From positions 1 to 64,000 of the forward strand of contig MKSR01000001.1 of NCBI GenBank assembly GCA_001898145.1: a stretch of 64,000 bases of DNA, given 5' to 3'. This DNA comes from Dyadobacter sp. 50-39 (lineage in GTDB: Bacteria; Bacteroidota; Bacteroidia; Cytophagales; Spirosomataceae). The position numbers were made by a program, and so were the translations under genes. The notes under the pieces are model-generated. The model was given only the letters and a program-made list of their open reading frames with translations, did no database searches and was not told the DNA's origin. Positions 8,276-15,939 of this stretch are shown piece after piece. Numbering within the stretch: position 1 is the first letter of the stretch; each line of letters begins with the position of its first letter.

Positions 8276-9649
8276 TTACGGCCGGCGGAAAAAGCTGAAA
8301 AAGTCCTCGAAATCGCTGGTGGCATAGGCCCGCTGCAACCGGAGCTCCACGGCCCTCTTTTCGATGTCGAGCGCCTGCCTTTCCACTTTGGTCAGCAGCT
8401 GCATGGCGTCGGTCAGGGCGAGAATGTTTTCGATACCATTATTATATAGGGAAAGCCGCTGCTGGTAGGCGCTCTCCGCGGACCGGATCGTATTGGGCAG
8501 CTCCTGCAAGGCCAAACGTACCGTCGCCAGCACCGAATCGGAAGAAGCGAGCGTATTTTCCAGTTTCAACCGCTCGAAATCCAGCCGCGAGCCGGCTTCC
8601 CTGATCTTCCATTCCTGCACTTCCGTGCGGCTTTTTGTTCTTTTAAAATCGGTGAGGTTCACCGTCGCGGCCACCCCCAGGAGGAAATTCGTACGGCTGT
8701 AACCAAAGCCGCGGCCGAGTGGGCCGTAATTATTGTCAATATCCAGGCTCGTGCCCCTCGCCCACCCCGAAGCGAGCAGCGACACCCGCGGCAAGGCCGT
8801 CTTGCGTATCGCATTGATTTCCGACTGCTGGCGGTTCAGAAGGGTGTTCTGATAATTCAGGATCGGGTGCGCGATGATCACTTTCAGGTCATTAGGCTGT
8901 CCCGAAAGCGCCTGCTCATGAAAGGTAGTATCGATCGCCAGCTGGCTCACTTTACGGCCGGTGAGCATCGAAAGTTGCAGGAATGCGCGCCTGAGGCCCT
9001 CGTCGATCTCGTAGTAGTTCAGCCGCGCCCGTGAGAGCTCCACGTTGGCCAGCGACGAGTCCAACCCAGGACGTATCCCGTTATGTACCAGGTTATTGAT
9101 AATCCGGCTGACCGTATCCGCACGGGCGATATTGCGCGATTCGAGTTGCAGTATCCTGCCGCGCCAGATCACATCCAGGTAAGCGCCTATCACGGCCTGC
9201 CGGAGCATAAACTGCTCTCGCTGCACGCCGGCCTGCCCTACCGCGATATCCGCCCGGGCCAGCTGGTCCTCGGCCTTGTAGCGACCGAAATTGTAGACCT
9301 CCCAATCGGCAGTAGCCAATGCAATGTTGCCCGACGCCAGGTCCATGCGGTTCTCGTCCCTCCGGCCGCCGGAGGTTGGCACGATCAGGCCCATTGAAAA
9401 GTAGGAACCCGACAGCCCGTTGGCCGTACCGACGTCGATCTGGTCGTGCAGGCGGACATTCGGCAGGCGGTTGGCCCTAAGTACACCCACGGAAGCTTCG
9501 AAACCCGCCAATGCGGCGCGCTGCGCTTCGATGGTCGGGTATTTGGCCAGGGCGGCATCTACTGCCTGCTCCATGCTCAGGAGCTGGCCTTGCGCACTCA
9601 TGCAAGTGATAAGGAGGCAAGAAATAATTGTAAGCTGTAAGCGTATCAT
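8276..9649 (-). CDS. TolC-family outer-membrane efflux channel
   Basis: A 457-residue OEP/TolC-type protein. It has a signal peptide (MIRLQLTIISCLLITCMSAQG) and an OEP repeat beginning MEQAVDAALAKYPTIEAQRAAL. Two coiled-coil repeats rich in Ala, Leu and Arg end with a helix containing LALTDAMQLLTKVERQALD. It would form the trimeric outer-membrane exit duct for the pump. It is the first gene of the minus-strand operon with the RND pump 12 bp downstream, and it is divergent from the response-regulator gene at 9806. The roughly 155-bp intergenic region carries repeats that may be regulator sites. Confidence 0.93.
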   Translation of the reverse strand: MIRLQLTIISCLLITCMSAQGQLLSMEQAVDAALAKYPTIEAQRAALAGFEASVGVLRANRLPNVRLHDQIDVGTANGLSGSYFSMGLIVPTSGGRRDENRMDLASGNIALATADWEVYNFGRYKAEDQLARADIAVGQAGVQREQFMLRQAVIGAYLDVIWRGRILQLESRNIARADTVSRIINNLVHNGIRPGLDSSLANVELSRARLNYYEIDEGLRRAFLQLSMLTGRKVSQLAIDTTFHEQALSGQPNDLKVIIAHPILNYQNTLLNRQQSEINAIRKTALPRVSLLASGWARGTSLDIDNNYGPLGRGFGYSRTNFLLGVAATVNLTDFKRTKSRTEVQEWKIREAGSRLDFERLKLENTLASSDSVLATVRLALQELPNTIRSAESAYQQRLSLYNNGIENILALTDAMQLLTKVERQALDIEKRAVELRLQRAYATSDFEDFFSFFRRP

Positions 9650-9710
9650 CGGACGTTGATTCCCTTGGGATTATCGATCCTCAAAGTAAATCCCGGCCTG
9701 ATTATAGGAC

Positions 9711-9742
9711 GGTTAGAAGGTTATTAAAAGGTGATTAGAAAG
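9711..9742. promoter_or_regulatory. Direct repeats in the divergent efflux/two-component promoter region
   Basis: Three imperfect repeats of about 11-bp period are visible, each around a TTA core followed by A/G-rich bases (GGTTAGAAGG, TTATTAAAAGG, TGATTAGAAAG). OmpR-family regulators bind tandem direct repeats of this spacing. The position between the tolC operon and the OmpR gene suggests an operator controlling both. This is inference from pattern only. Confidence 0.35.
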
Positions 9743-9775
9743 CACCCGCGATACTTCTTGTGACCGGAAGCTCCT

Positions 9776-9783
9776 TAAATTTG
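9776..9783 (+). promoter_or_regulatory. Putative -7 promoter element of the OmpR/HK operon
   Basis: TAAATTTG matches the Bacteroidota -7 consensus TAnnTTTG and lies 22 bp before the ATG at 9806. A possible -33 TTG sits 15 bp upstream, which is shorter than usual, so the upstream repeats may substitute for it through the regulator. Confidence 0.4.
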
Positions 9784-9805
9784 ACGCATCAATACTACGA
9801 TCCAA

Positions 9806-10483
9806 ATGAATGTCCTTGTTGTCGAAGATGATGTAGAGCTGACCCAGTTTATCCAAAAAGGGCTGGTATCCGAGGGAATATCCGTCGCCACGGCGTTCGA
9901 CGGCATTATAGGCCGCAGCATGGCCAATGAAAACCAGTACGACGTGGTGGTTCTGGACGTCAATCTGCCTGGTATGAATGGCTTCGACCTTTGCCGGTTT
10001 ATCAAACACAACTGGCCGGCCGTGCCGGTGATCATGCTTACCGCATTGGGCAGCCTGGACAACAAGGTACTCGGCTTCGAGGCCGGGGCCGACGACTATC
10101 TGGCCAAACCATTTGCATTTAAAGAATTACTGTTTCGTTTGAAGGCCCTTGCCCGCAGGCACCCGGCCAGGGCACCGCACCCGAAACGCCTCGAACTGCT
10201 CGACCTGGCCATTGAAACGGACTCGCACCGCGTGTGGCGTGCAGGCGAGCGCGTGGAGCTTACCGCCCGCGAATATGCATTGCTGGAATACCTGATGCTC
10301 AACCAGGGCCGCGTCGTAAAGCGGATCGATTTGCTCGAAAATGTCTGGGATGTGCATTTCAATACCAATACCAATGTCGTGGATGTGTACATTAATTACC
10401 TCCGCAGAAAAGTCGATCATACCGGCCCCAAACTCCTGCATACGGTTTTTGGCGTGGGTTATATGCTGGGGGCCGAGCCATGA
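9806..10483 (+). CDS. OmpR/PhoB-family response regulator
   Basis: A 225-residue two-domain regulator. The receiver domain (about 1-115) has the acidic pair ED at 7-8, the phospho-acceptor Asp in VVLDVNLPG near residue 51, the conserved Thr in MLTALGS and Lys in YLAKPF. The C-terminal winged helix (about 128-223) has the typical VELTAREYALLEYL and VDVYINYLRRKVD stretches. The stop overlaps the ATG of the kinase gene at 10480 by 4 bp. It is divergent from the tolC-RND-adaptor operon, so it probably controls that pump. The stimulus is unknown. Confidence 0.95.
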   Translation: MNVLVVEDDVELTQFIQKGLVSEGISVATAFDGIIGRSMANENQYDVVVLDVNLPGMNGFDLCRFIKHNWPAVPVIMLTALGSLDNKVLGFEAGADDYLAKPFAFKELLFRLKALARRHPARAPHPKRLELLDLAIETDSHRVWRAGERVELTAREYALLEYLMLNQGRVVKRIDLLENVWDVHFNTNTNVVDVYINYLRRKVDHTGPKLLHTVFGVGYMLGAEP

Positions 10484-11859
10484 GCATCAAGCAGCGTATC
10501 ACGATCTGGTTTGGGGCGCTGGTTGCATCCCTGCTGCTGCTTTTTTCCCTGTTTATTTACCAGACCTACGAATCCTACCGCCAGTCGCTGATCCGTAACC
10601 GGTTGCAGCGCAGGGCCGTGGCGGGCCAGCTTTATTTCCAGAATCGTGCGGAATTTCACCGGTTTGGCTACCTCACATTGCCCGACCAGCACGAAACCAT
10701 CATCGGCCCCGACAACAAAGTCGTCTATCATTCCTCCGGCCCTAACGACTACAAACTGACTGCCGGCCTGCTGGCGCGTGCGCGTGAGAAGGAAGTGTTT
10801 TTCAGCTATCCGGCCCGCCCCTGGAATGCGGATAAGGAAGGGGCGGCCGTATCGTTCGTGATCGACGGCACGCGTTACGTTTCCGTCGTGACAGCCTATG
10901 ACCTGGGCGGCAGGCAGGCCAGCAACAGCCTGTTGTTCATCCTGATAGCCGGCAACATTGTGCTGCTGGGCATCGTCGCATTCGCCGGGTTCTGGTTCGC
11001 CCGCCGCTCGATGCTTCCGTTCGATCAGCTGATCAAGCAAATGAACCCCGCTTCGGTCAACGACTTTTCATTCAGGCTACAAAGCACTTCCAAAGCCGAC
11101 GAGGCGGCCTATCTGGCTGGTTCCTTCAACGAACTACTGGGCCGGCTGCAAACCCTGGCCAACAGCCAGGAGCACTTCGTCGCCTATGCTTCGCACGAAA
11201 TCCGTACCCCGCTCACGGTCGTTAAAGGCATTCTCGAAACTTCCCTCGCGTATGACGGGCAGCTCGCAGATGTGCGTGTAAGCATGGAAAAGGCATTATT
11301 CCGGCTGGAAGACGCCATTACGCTCGCCAATTCGCTGCTCCAACTAGCGGAAGTGGAAGGGTTGCAGTCGGTCAGAATGCAGCAGGACGTCAACATCGTC
11401 GATACGATCCTGGACAGCATTTCCTATTTCGGCGAAAAGCATCCTGATCAGCAGATCGAGCTGGTGCTGTCGGACGTTTTCACCGAGAAAAGCGACGTAA
11501 CCCACGTCATGGGCAGTTCAGTATTATTAAGGACCGTACTGATCAACATCCTGGACAATGCAAGCAAATACTCGGGCAAGAAACCGGTGTTTCTCGATGT
11601 CGATCTGGCGGGCGATCAATTGGCTATCACAATAACCGACCAGGGAATAGGGATACCCAAGGAGCAGATCGCCGATGTTTTCATGCCCATGATGCGGGCC
11701 ACCAATGTAGGCAAGATTCCAGGCTTCGGCCTGGGCCTAACCATTGCCCGCAGGATTATTGATATGCACCAGGGAACGCTCACCGTGTCCTCGGGGCTTC
11801 ACCAGACCTCTGTTTCCATTCAGCTGCCCGCGCGGATCATGCGGGATCAGGCCAGCTAG
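10480..11859 (+). CDS. Membrane sensor histidine kinase
   Basis: A 459-residue kinase partnered with the OmpR regulator upstream (4-bp overlap). It has a transmembrane helix at about 7-28, a periplasmic sensor region at about 30-148, a second helix at about 150-173, then HAMP, a HisKA domain with the H-box YASHEIRTPLT (His239), and an HATPase_c domain with the N-box NILDNASKYSG, DQGIGIP and GFGLGLTIARRI. Its stop codon shares the palindrome CTAG with the stop codon of the convergent LytTR gene, so the two coding regions overlap by four bases at their 3' ends. Confidence 0.94.
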   Translation: MSIKQRITIWFGALVASLLLLFSLFIYQTYESYRQSLIRNRLQRRAVAGQLYFQNRAEFHRFGYLTLPDQHETIIGPDNKVVYHSSGPNDYKLTAGLLARAREKEVFFSYPARPWNADKEGAAVSFVIDGTRYVSVVTAYDLGGRQASNSLLFILIAGNIVLLGIVAFAGFWFARRSMLPFDQLIKQMNPASVNDFSFRLQSTSKADEAAYLAGSFNELLGRLQTLANSQEHFVAYASHEIRTPLTVVKGILETSLAYDGQLADVRVSMEKALFRLEDAITLANSLLQLAEVEGLQSVRMQQDVNIVDTILDSISYFGEKHPDQQIELVLSDVFTEKSDVTHVMGSSVLLRTVLINILDNASKYSGKKPVFLDVDLAGDQLAITITDQGIGIPKEQIADVFMPMMRATNVGKIPGFGLGLTIARRIIDMHQGTLTVSSGLHQTSVSIQLPARIMRDQAS

Positions 11860-12575
11860 TTCACATGCCGCACCTGAACGCGCTCCATCAGCATGTCGCG
11901 GTAAGTCCTGCTGACCGGAATTTCTTTTTTGCCGATCCAAATCGAGTTACCCTGAATGGCTTCAATCTTGGAAAACTGAACGATGTAGGACCGGTGCACC
12001 CGTATGAAACGCGTAGAGGGCAGTAGTTCTTCCAATTTGCCAAGCTGCAAAAGCGGCATCAGACGGTCGGTCCCGCGGTGGATCAGCACATATTCGCCGT
12101 ATGCCTCTACATAGTCGATATCGCCAAGTGTAACGTTGTATATTTTTGAGTCCGCTTTGATGAATATTTGATCCAGCCCAGCATCGATCGAGGCCGGCTG
12201 CTTTATCAGATCACGCCTGCTCAAATGCCCGGTCACCTTACCAACCGCCTGAAAGAATCGTTCGAAAGCGATGGGTTTAACCAGATAATCGACTGCATTA
12301 AGCTCGTAGCTTTTGACGGCATATTCCGTGTAGGCGGTCGTAAAAACTACCAACTGGTCCTTTCCGAGCGCCTGCATAAAGCTGATCCCATTGATGTCAG
12401 GCATTTGAATATCCAGAAAAAGCAGGTCGAGATGGCGGCTTTGCAGCACGGCCGCCGCTTCAATGGCGTTGGCACAGGTGGCTACCAGTTCGAGCGAAGG
12501 AATTTTGGAAACATAATCCGTGAGCAGTTTACGCGCCAGGGACTCGTCGTCGACAATCATGCAGGTGATTTTCAT
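11856..12575 (-). CDS. LytTR-family response regulator
   Basis: A 239-residue regulator with a receiver domain (about 1-120, phospho-acceptor Asp55 in LLFLDIQMPD, Lys in YLVKPIAF) and a C-terminal LytTR DNA-binding domain (about 140-235, with GEYVLIHRG and FIRVHRSYIV motifs). It is encoded directly after a LytS-type kinase with a 4-bp overlap (12572-12575), so the two form one signalling pair. The target is not evident. The neighbouring divergent genes are the Spy-like and serine-hydrolase operon at 13842-15274. Confidence 0.93.
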   Translation of the reverse strand: MKITCMIVDDESLARKLLTDYVSKIPSLELVATCANAIEAAAVLQSRHLDLLFLDIQMPDINGISFMQALGKDQLVVFTTAYTEYAVKSYELNAVDYLVKPIAFERFFQAVGKVTGHLSRRDLIKQPASIDAGLDQIFIKADSKIYNVTLGDIDYVEAYGEYVLIHRGTDRLMPLLQLGKLEELLPSTRFIRVHRSYIVQFSKIEAIQGNSIWIGKKEIPVSRTYRDMLMERVQVRHVN

Positions 12576-13597
12576 AGGTTCACAGTCAGTAGGATCTCAA
12601 AGGTATCAGCATGATCGGCGATGTCCAATGCATGTCGCCCGGGATATGCGAGTTCCAGTCGCTTTCTCACATTGGCCAGACCGATCCCGCCTGGCTCGCT
12701 CTCGCGCCCCGAAGCAGCCTTTTTAGTGTTAATGCACCTGAAAGACATCGTATTCCGCCCGTCCACATGCAGCTTAATGCCTATGCTGCCTTGCGGGTTC
12801 ATATCCAGGTCCGAATATTTGAAACTGTTCTCTAAAAAGGTTAACAGCAACAACGGCGCGATCTGATGGTCACCGCTTACACCCGCTGCTTCGAATGTGA
12901 CCTGGCGCTGATAGACTTCGGATTTCAATTTTTGCATTTCCACAACGTTACGCAAAAAAGCCACCTCATCCTGTAATGCCACCCATTGCGTCTGACATTG
13001 GTATAGCATGTAACGGAGCAATTCCGAAAGCTTCATGATCATCGGCGCGGCGCTATCCTCTTTCAGGTAGGCCAGCGTATAAATGTTATTGAGTGTATTG
13101 AACAAAAAATGCGGATTGATCTGGTTTTTCAGAAATTGCAATTCACTTTCCAGTTGCTGTCTGGAAAGTTCGGTTTGCATTTGAAGGGTTTCGAAGCGGT
13201 CCGCCGCAAATTTCCGCGCGGTACTGATGATCAGCACCACCATAAACAACAGGTAGGCCCGCATAAACTGAAATGCCCTTGGATATTGAATATTGCGTTT
13301 CAGGATTAATTTCACGTCCGCGGGCACGAGCGATGTCTGGATTTTGGCGAACAGCACCAGCAACGCAAAACATAGGACACCGTAACCGATATATCGCCTT
13401 TTTTCCAGAAAGGTCGGGATCAGCAGCAGCATGTTGGTGTACACGATCCCTGCCTGCAAACCTACATTGACGGTCGCCGCCCAAACGGCATCAGTCTCCC
13501 GGCGGGCATTGGAAAACATCAGCACCCAGATCAGCCAGTAGCCCAGCCAGGCAAATACGGTCAGCGCGGGGATCTTATTGAATGCAGTCGTTTTCAT
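12572..13597 (-). CDS. LytS-type sensor histidine kinase
   Basis: The start at 13597 (MKTTAFNKIPAL) gives 342 residues. The open frame extends 18 codons further upstream but without a membrane-protein-like start. Several N-terminal hydrophobic segments (about residues 10-120) are followed by a coiled region and a His_kinase domain with the signature FLKNQINPHFLFNTLNNIYTL. An HATPase region follows, with FLENSFKYSD and GGIGLANVRKRLEL. The substrate His is the one in NPHFLFNTL. It is coupled by a 4-bp overlap to the LytTR regulator. Kinases of this class in Bacteroidota are membrane sensors of unknown ligands. Divergent from the Spy-like gene. Confidence 0.92.
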   Translation of the reverse strand: MKTTAFNKIPALTVFAWLGYWLIWVLMFSNARRETDAVWAATVNVGLQAGIVYTNMLLLIPTFLEKRRYIGYGVLCFALLVLFAKIQTSLVPADVKLILKRNIQYPRAFQFMRAYLLFMVVLIISTARKFAADRFETLQMQTELSRQQLESELQFLKNQINPHFLFNTLNNIYTLAYLKEDSAAPMIMKLSELLRYMLYQCQTQWVALQDEVAFLRNVVEMQKLKSEVYQRQVTFEAAGVSGDHQIAPLLLLTFLENSFKYSDLDMNPQGSIGIKLHVDGRNTMSFRCINTKKAASGRESEPGGIGLANVRKRLELAYPGRHALDIADHADTFEILLTVNL

Positions 13598-13841
13598 TGT
13601 AAGACGTATTGGTGTTGCAATGGTAAGCCATATCGCCGAGAACCGAAACAATCTCCTTCGAATGGCGGGCTTTATCCTGTGAGTCTGCTGAATTCCCGGT
13701 TCAGATACATTTCAGCACATAATATTCCGTTCAAGGGAAAATACCCGGATTCCACGCCGGATTTGCCCGCGCTGATTGAGTTAAATTTTTGATCCCACAT
13801 TCCTGCATTTGTTTTGGCGGAGAAACAAAACGACACGCCCA

Positions 13842-14228
13842 ATGAAGAACCTGACCACAACTATCTGTGCCATTGTCTGGATATTCCTGCTGGCCGCCTC
13901 GGCACGCGCGCAGCAAGTCCAGCTGGCCAATATGCCTGCTGCCGAGCGGGCGCAATGGCAAACGCAGCGAATGAAGGAAACGCTCCAACTCGATTCCGCC
14001 CAAGTAGCAAAAGTATCCTCCATCAATTTAAGTTATGCCCGGCAAATGGACCCGGTAATCTCCGGTGGTGGCAGCAGGATCACCAAAATCAAAGCGTTCA
14101 GGCAGATTAATACCGCAAAAGAAAAGGAGCTGCAAGGGGTGCTCAGCCCGCAACAATTCAGCCAGTTCAAACAGCAACAGCAAGAGATGAAAGAACAATT
14201 GAAAAACGCAAATCGTAAGCCCAGATGA
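13842..14228 (+). CDS. Spy/CpxP-like small periplasmic protein
   Basis: The start at 13842 gives 128 residues: a signal peptide ending AASARAQQ, then a mostly helical, Gln/Lys/Arg-rich chain. Features such as MKETLQLDSAQVAKV and LSPQQFSQFKQQQQEMKEQ resemble the LTxxQ-type repeats of Spy/CpxP-like chaperones of the Bacteroidota. It would act in the periplasm, perhaps as a chaperone or envelope-stress sensor. Its stop overlaps the start of the next gene by 4 bp (ATGA), so it is co-translated with the serine hydrolase. The divergent LytS/LytTR pair is the obvious candidate regulator, but no site was identified. Confidence 0.75.
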   Translation: MKNLTTTICAIVWIFLLAASARAQQVQLANMPAAERAQWQTQRMKETLQLDSAQVAKVSSINLSYARQMDPVISGGGSRITKIKAFRQINTAKEKELQGVLSPQQFSQFKQQQQEMKEQLKNANRKPR

Positions 14229-15274
14229 TCAAACTTCTGAAAGTCCTGACAGTATGTACCCTCGTATTTTGCTCCTGTCGCACCGGCCAGGTTGAGCCGA
14301 AAGCCTCTGATGATTACGATTTTACCGAAGTCGACAAATTCATTGAAGCACATGCGGACGATTATAACAATCAGGTAATCGTGCTGGTGTCCCAAAATGG
14401 CCACCTGATTTACAGAAAGAGCATCGGGCTGGATGAGCATACCGTAAAGCCCATCGCCTCAGCGACGAAATGGCTTTCGGCCGCAGTCATGATGAGCCTG
14501 GTCGACCGGGGCAAGCTTTCGCTTTCCGACACGATCGGCAAGTACCTGCCGGTTTTCACCGCCTACCGGAAAGGCAGTATTACCATCCGGCAATTATTTG
14601 CCCATACTTCCGGATTCGGAGGCGACTCCCCGCAGAAATATGAGTACAAGCGACTGATGACCCTTGCCCAGGCAGTCGATTCCATCGCCGTTTATACGCC
14701 GTTGATCTCCCGCCCAGGCTCCGAATTCGATTACGGTAGCGCGGGCATGCAGATCGGTGGCAGGATCGCCGAAATCGTATCAGGTAAAAAATGGCAGGAT
14801 CTGTTCGATGAGCGCATTGCCGGGCCCTGCGGGATGACAGCCGACTACCGCTCCGTTCGCAACCCGATCATCGCAGGCGGCGTTCACACGACCGCCGCCG
14901 ATTATCTCCGGTTCCTGGAAATGCTGGTCAACCGCGGCACTTATAACGGGCATAGGGTACTAAGCGAAGAAGCGATCGATGCTATGCTGACCGACCAGAC
15001 GGAAAATGCAAGGATTACGAGTACGCCCTACCTCCATAATCCGTTCTCGCCAACACCTGAAAGGCCGGTTCGATATGGTATCGGAAACTGGCTGGACGTT
15101 GTTGATACAGGCGGCTCGACGCTGGAAAGCAGTAGTCCAGGCTTATTCGGCACCCATCCCTGGCAAGACAGCAAGCACAGGTTAGCAGGGATCATTTTCA
15201 CGCAAACTACGCCCAGACAAAGTAGCAGGACCAGCCTTGAAATCCGTGCAATGATCCGCGACAAGATGAAATAA
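14225..15274 (+). CDS. Beta-lactamase-fold serine hydrolase, lipoprotein
   Basis: A 349-residue class C beta-lactamase/PBP4-like hydrolase. The N-terminus has a lipobox-like segment (VCTLVFCSCRTG), so it is probably lipidated. The catalytic SxxK motif is SATK in PIASATKWLSAAVMM near residues 78-81. The second motif position is occupied by DYGS near 160 (families normally have YxN or YxS), and the C-terminal third motif region lies around FGTHPWQDSKHRLAG. Such proteins act as esterases, peptidases or D-aminopeptidases in the envelope, and true beta-lactam hydrolysis is uncertain. It overlaps the Spy-like gene by 4 bp. A second, unrelated copy of the fold lies at 22090. Confidence 0.88.
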   Translation: MIKLLKVLTVCTLVFCSCRTGQVEPKASDDYDFTEVDKFIEAHADDYNNQVIVLVSQNGHLIYRKSIGLDEHTVKPIASATKWLSAAVMMSLVDRGKLSLSDTIGKYLPVFTAYRKGSITIRQLFAHTSGFGGDSPQKYEYKRLMTLAQAVDSIAVYTPLISRPGSEFDYGSAGMQIGGRIAEIVSGKKWQDLFDERIAGPCGMTADYRSVRNPIIAGGVHTTAADYLRFLEMLVNRGTYNGHRVLSEEAIDAMLTDQTENARITSTPYLHNPFSPTPERPVRYGIGNWLDVVDTGGSTLESSSPGLFGTHPWQDSKHRLAGIIFTQTTPRQSSRTSLEIRAMIRDKMK

Positions 15275-15361
15275 TTTGGTAAAGCTCCTAAGACCGAAGC
15301 GAAGTGAGAACAAACTAATAGCCTTTCGCAATGTATTGTTGAGCAAGTGGCAAAACGAAAT

Positions 15362-15407
15362 AGCGAACACTGCGTCGCAGGCACGGTCCTGTGCTACAGT
15401 GTTCGCT
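15362..15407. terminator. Inverted repeat, possible terminator hairpin
   Basis: Perfect 11-bp arms (AGCGAACACTG and CAGTGTTCGCT) flank a 24-nt loop in which GCAC/GTGC can also pair. It lies about 90 bp after the serine-hydrolase stop. There is no T run behind it, so it may be a transcript-end stabilising hairpin rather than an intrinsic terminator. Confidence 0.35.
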
Positions 15408-15526
15408 CCATTACAAATACATGGCAATCCGCAAAGCGACCTACGCGTGGTAGACAATTCAAAAAATGGTCAGTAATGCTGTGAAACCTTTTCTGCAAAC
15501 AAGCTTTATCTCCACAGCGTGCATCC

Positions 15527-15561
15527 CTTTAAAAAAAGTTCAGAATTGACTGCTAGGTTTG
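15527..15561 (+). promoter_or_regulatory. Recurrent A-tract/TTCAGAATT promoter element (copy A)
   Basis: CTTT, a run of seven A, then GTTCAGAATT. Six bases later comes TAGGTTTG, an exact match to the TAnnTTTG -7 consensus. Nearly identical 21-mers lie at 43433 and 46867, with a weaker copy at 36811. The element probably serves the TonB receptor at 15940 although the leader would be long. Confidence 0.5.
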
Positions 15562-15939
15562 CACAACTGAAGCGAGTAACGAGAATTCAAAATTACCAAT
15601 CTGTGTGCGAACGAGTAGCATTTCAGTGATCTGACAGCACCATTTACGCTCATCTAGCCAACAATAAACAAAGTATCAGAGATACCTAACAGATAGTTTT
15701 CTCCTATCCAGATTGATTGGAGGAAAAAAGCAGCATCATATGTTTATACTTAGTCTAATTAAATTTAAATATCACTTAATTATGCTCACGAGCCGCGCCC
15801 GCAAAATCTGGCCTACATTACTGACAGCGAAGGCATTGCCTCGCACAACTCTACCCGGAACTGGTCTTAGATTTCTATTGCTTTAAAATTTCGCAAATAG
15901 TTGCCTTTCGGGCATCGCGCACATAAGACGTAATCAAAC

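Larger units (their letters stand above)
15275..15939. other. Intergenic region with hairpin and regulatory element
   Basis: This 665-bp AT-rich stretch contains an 11-bp perfect inverted repeat (15362-15372 with 15397-15407) and a promoter-like element at 15527-15561 that recurs upstream of other genes. The open frame at 15276-15476 shows no domain and is probably not coding. If transcription starts near 15568, the TonB receptor mRNA would have a leader of about 370 nt. I see no known riboswitch consensus in it. Confidence 0.4.

Noticed and set aside
15568-15939. Riboswitch in the long leader of the TonB receptor
   Set aside because: No cobalamin, TPP or other known consensus was seen, although a structured leader cannot be excluded.
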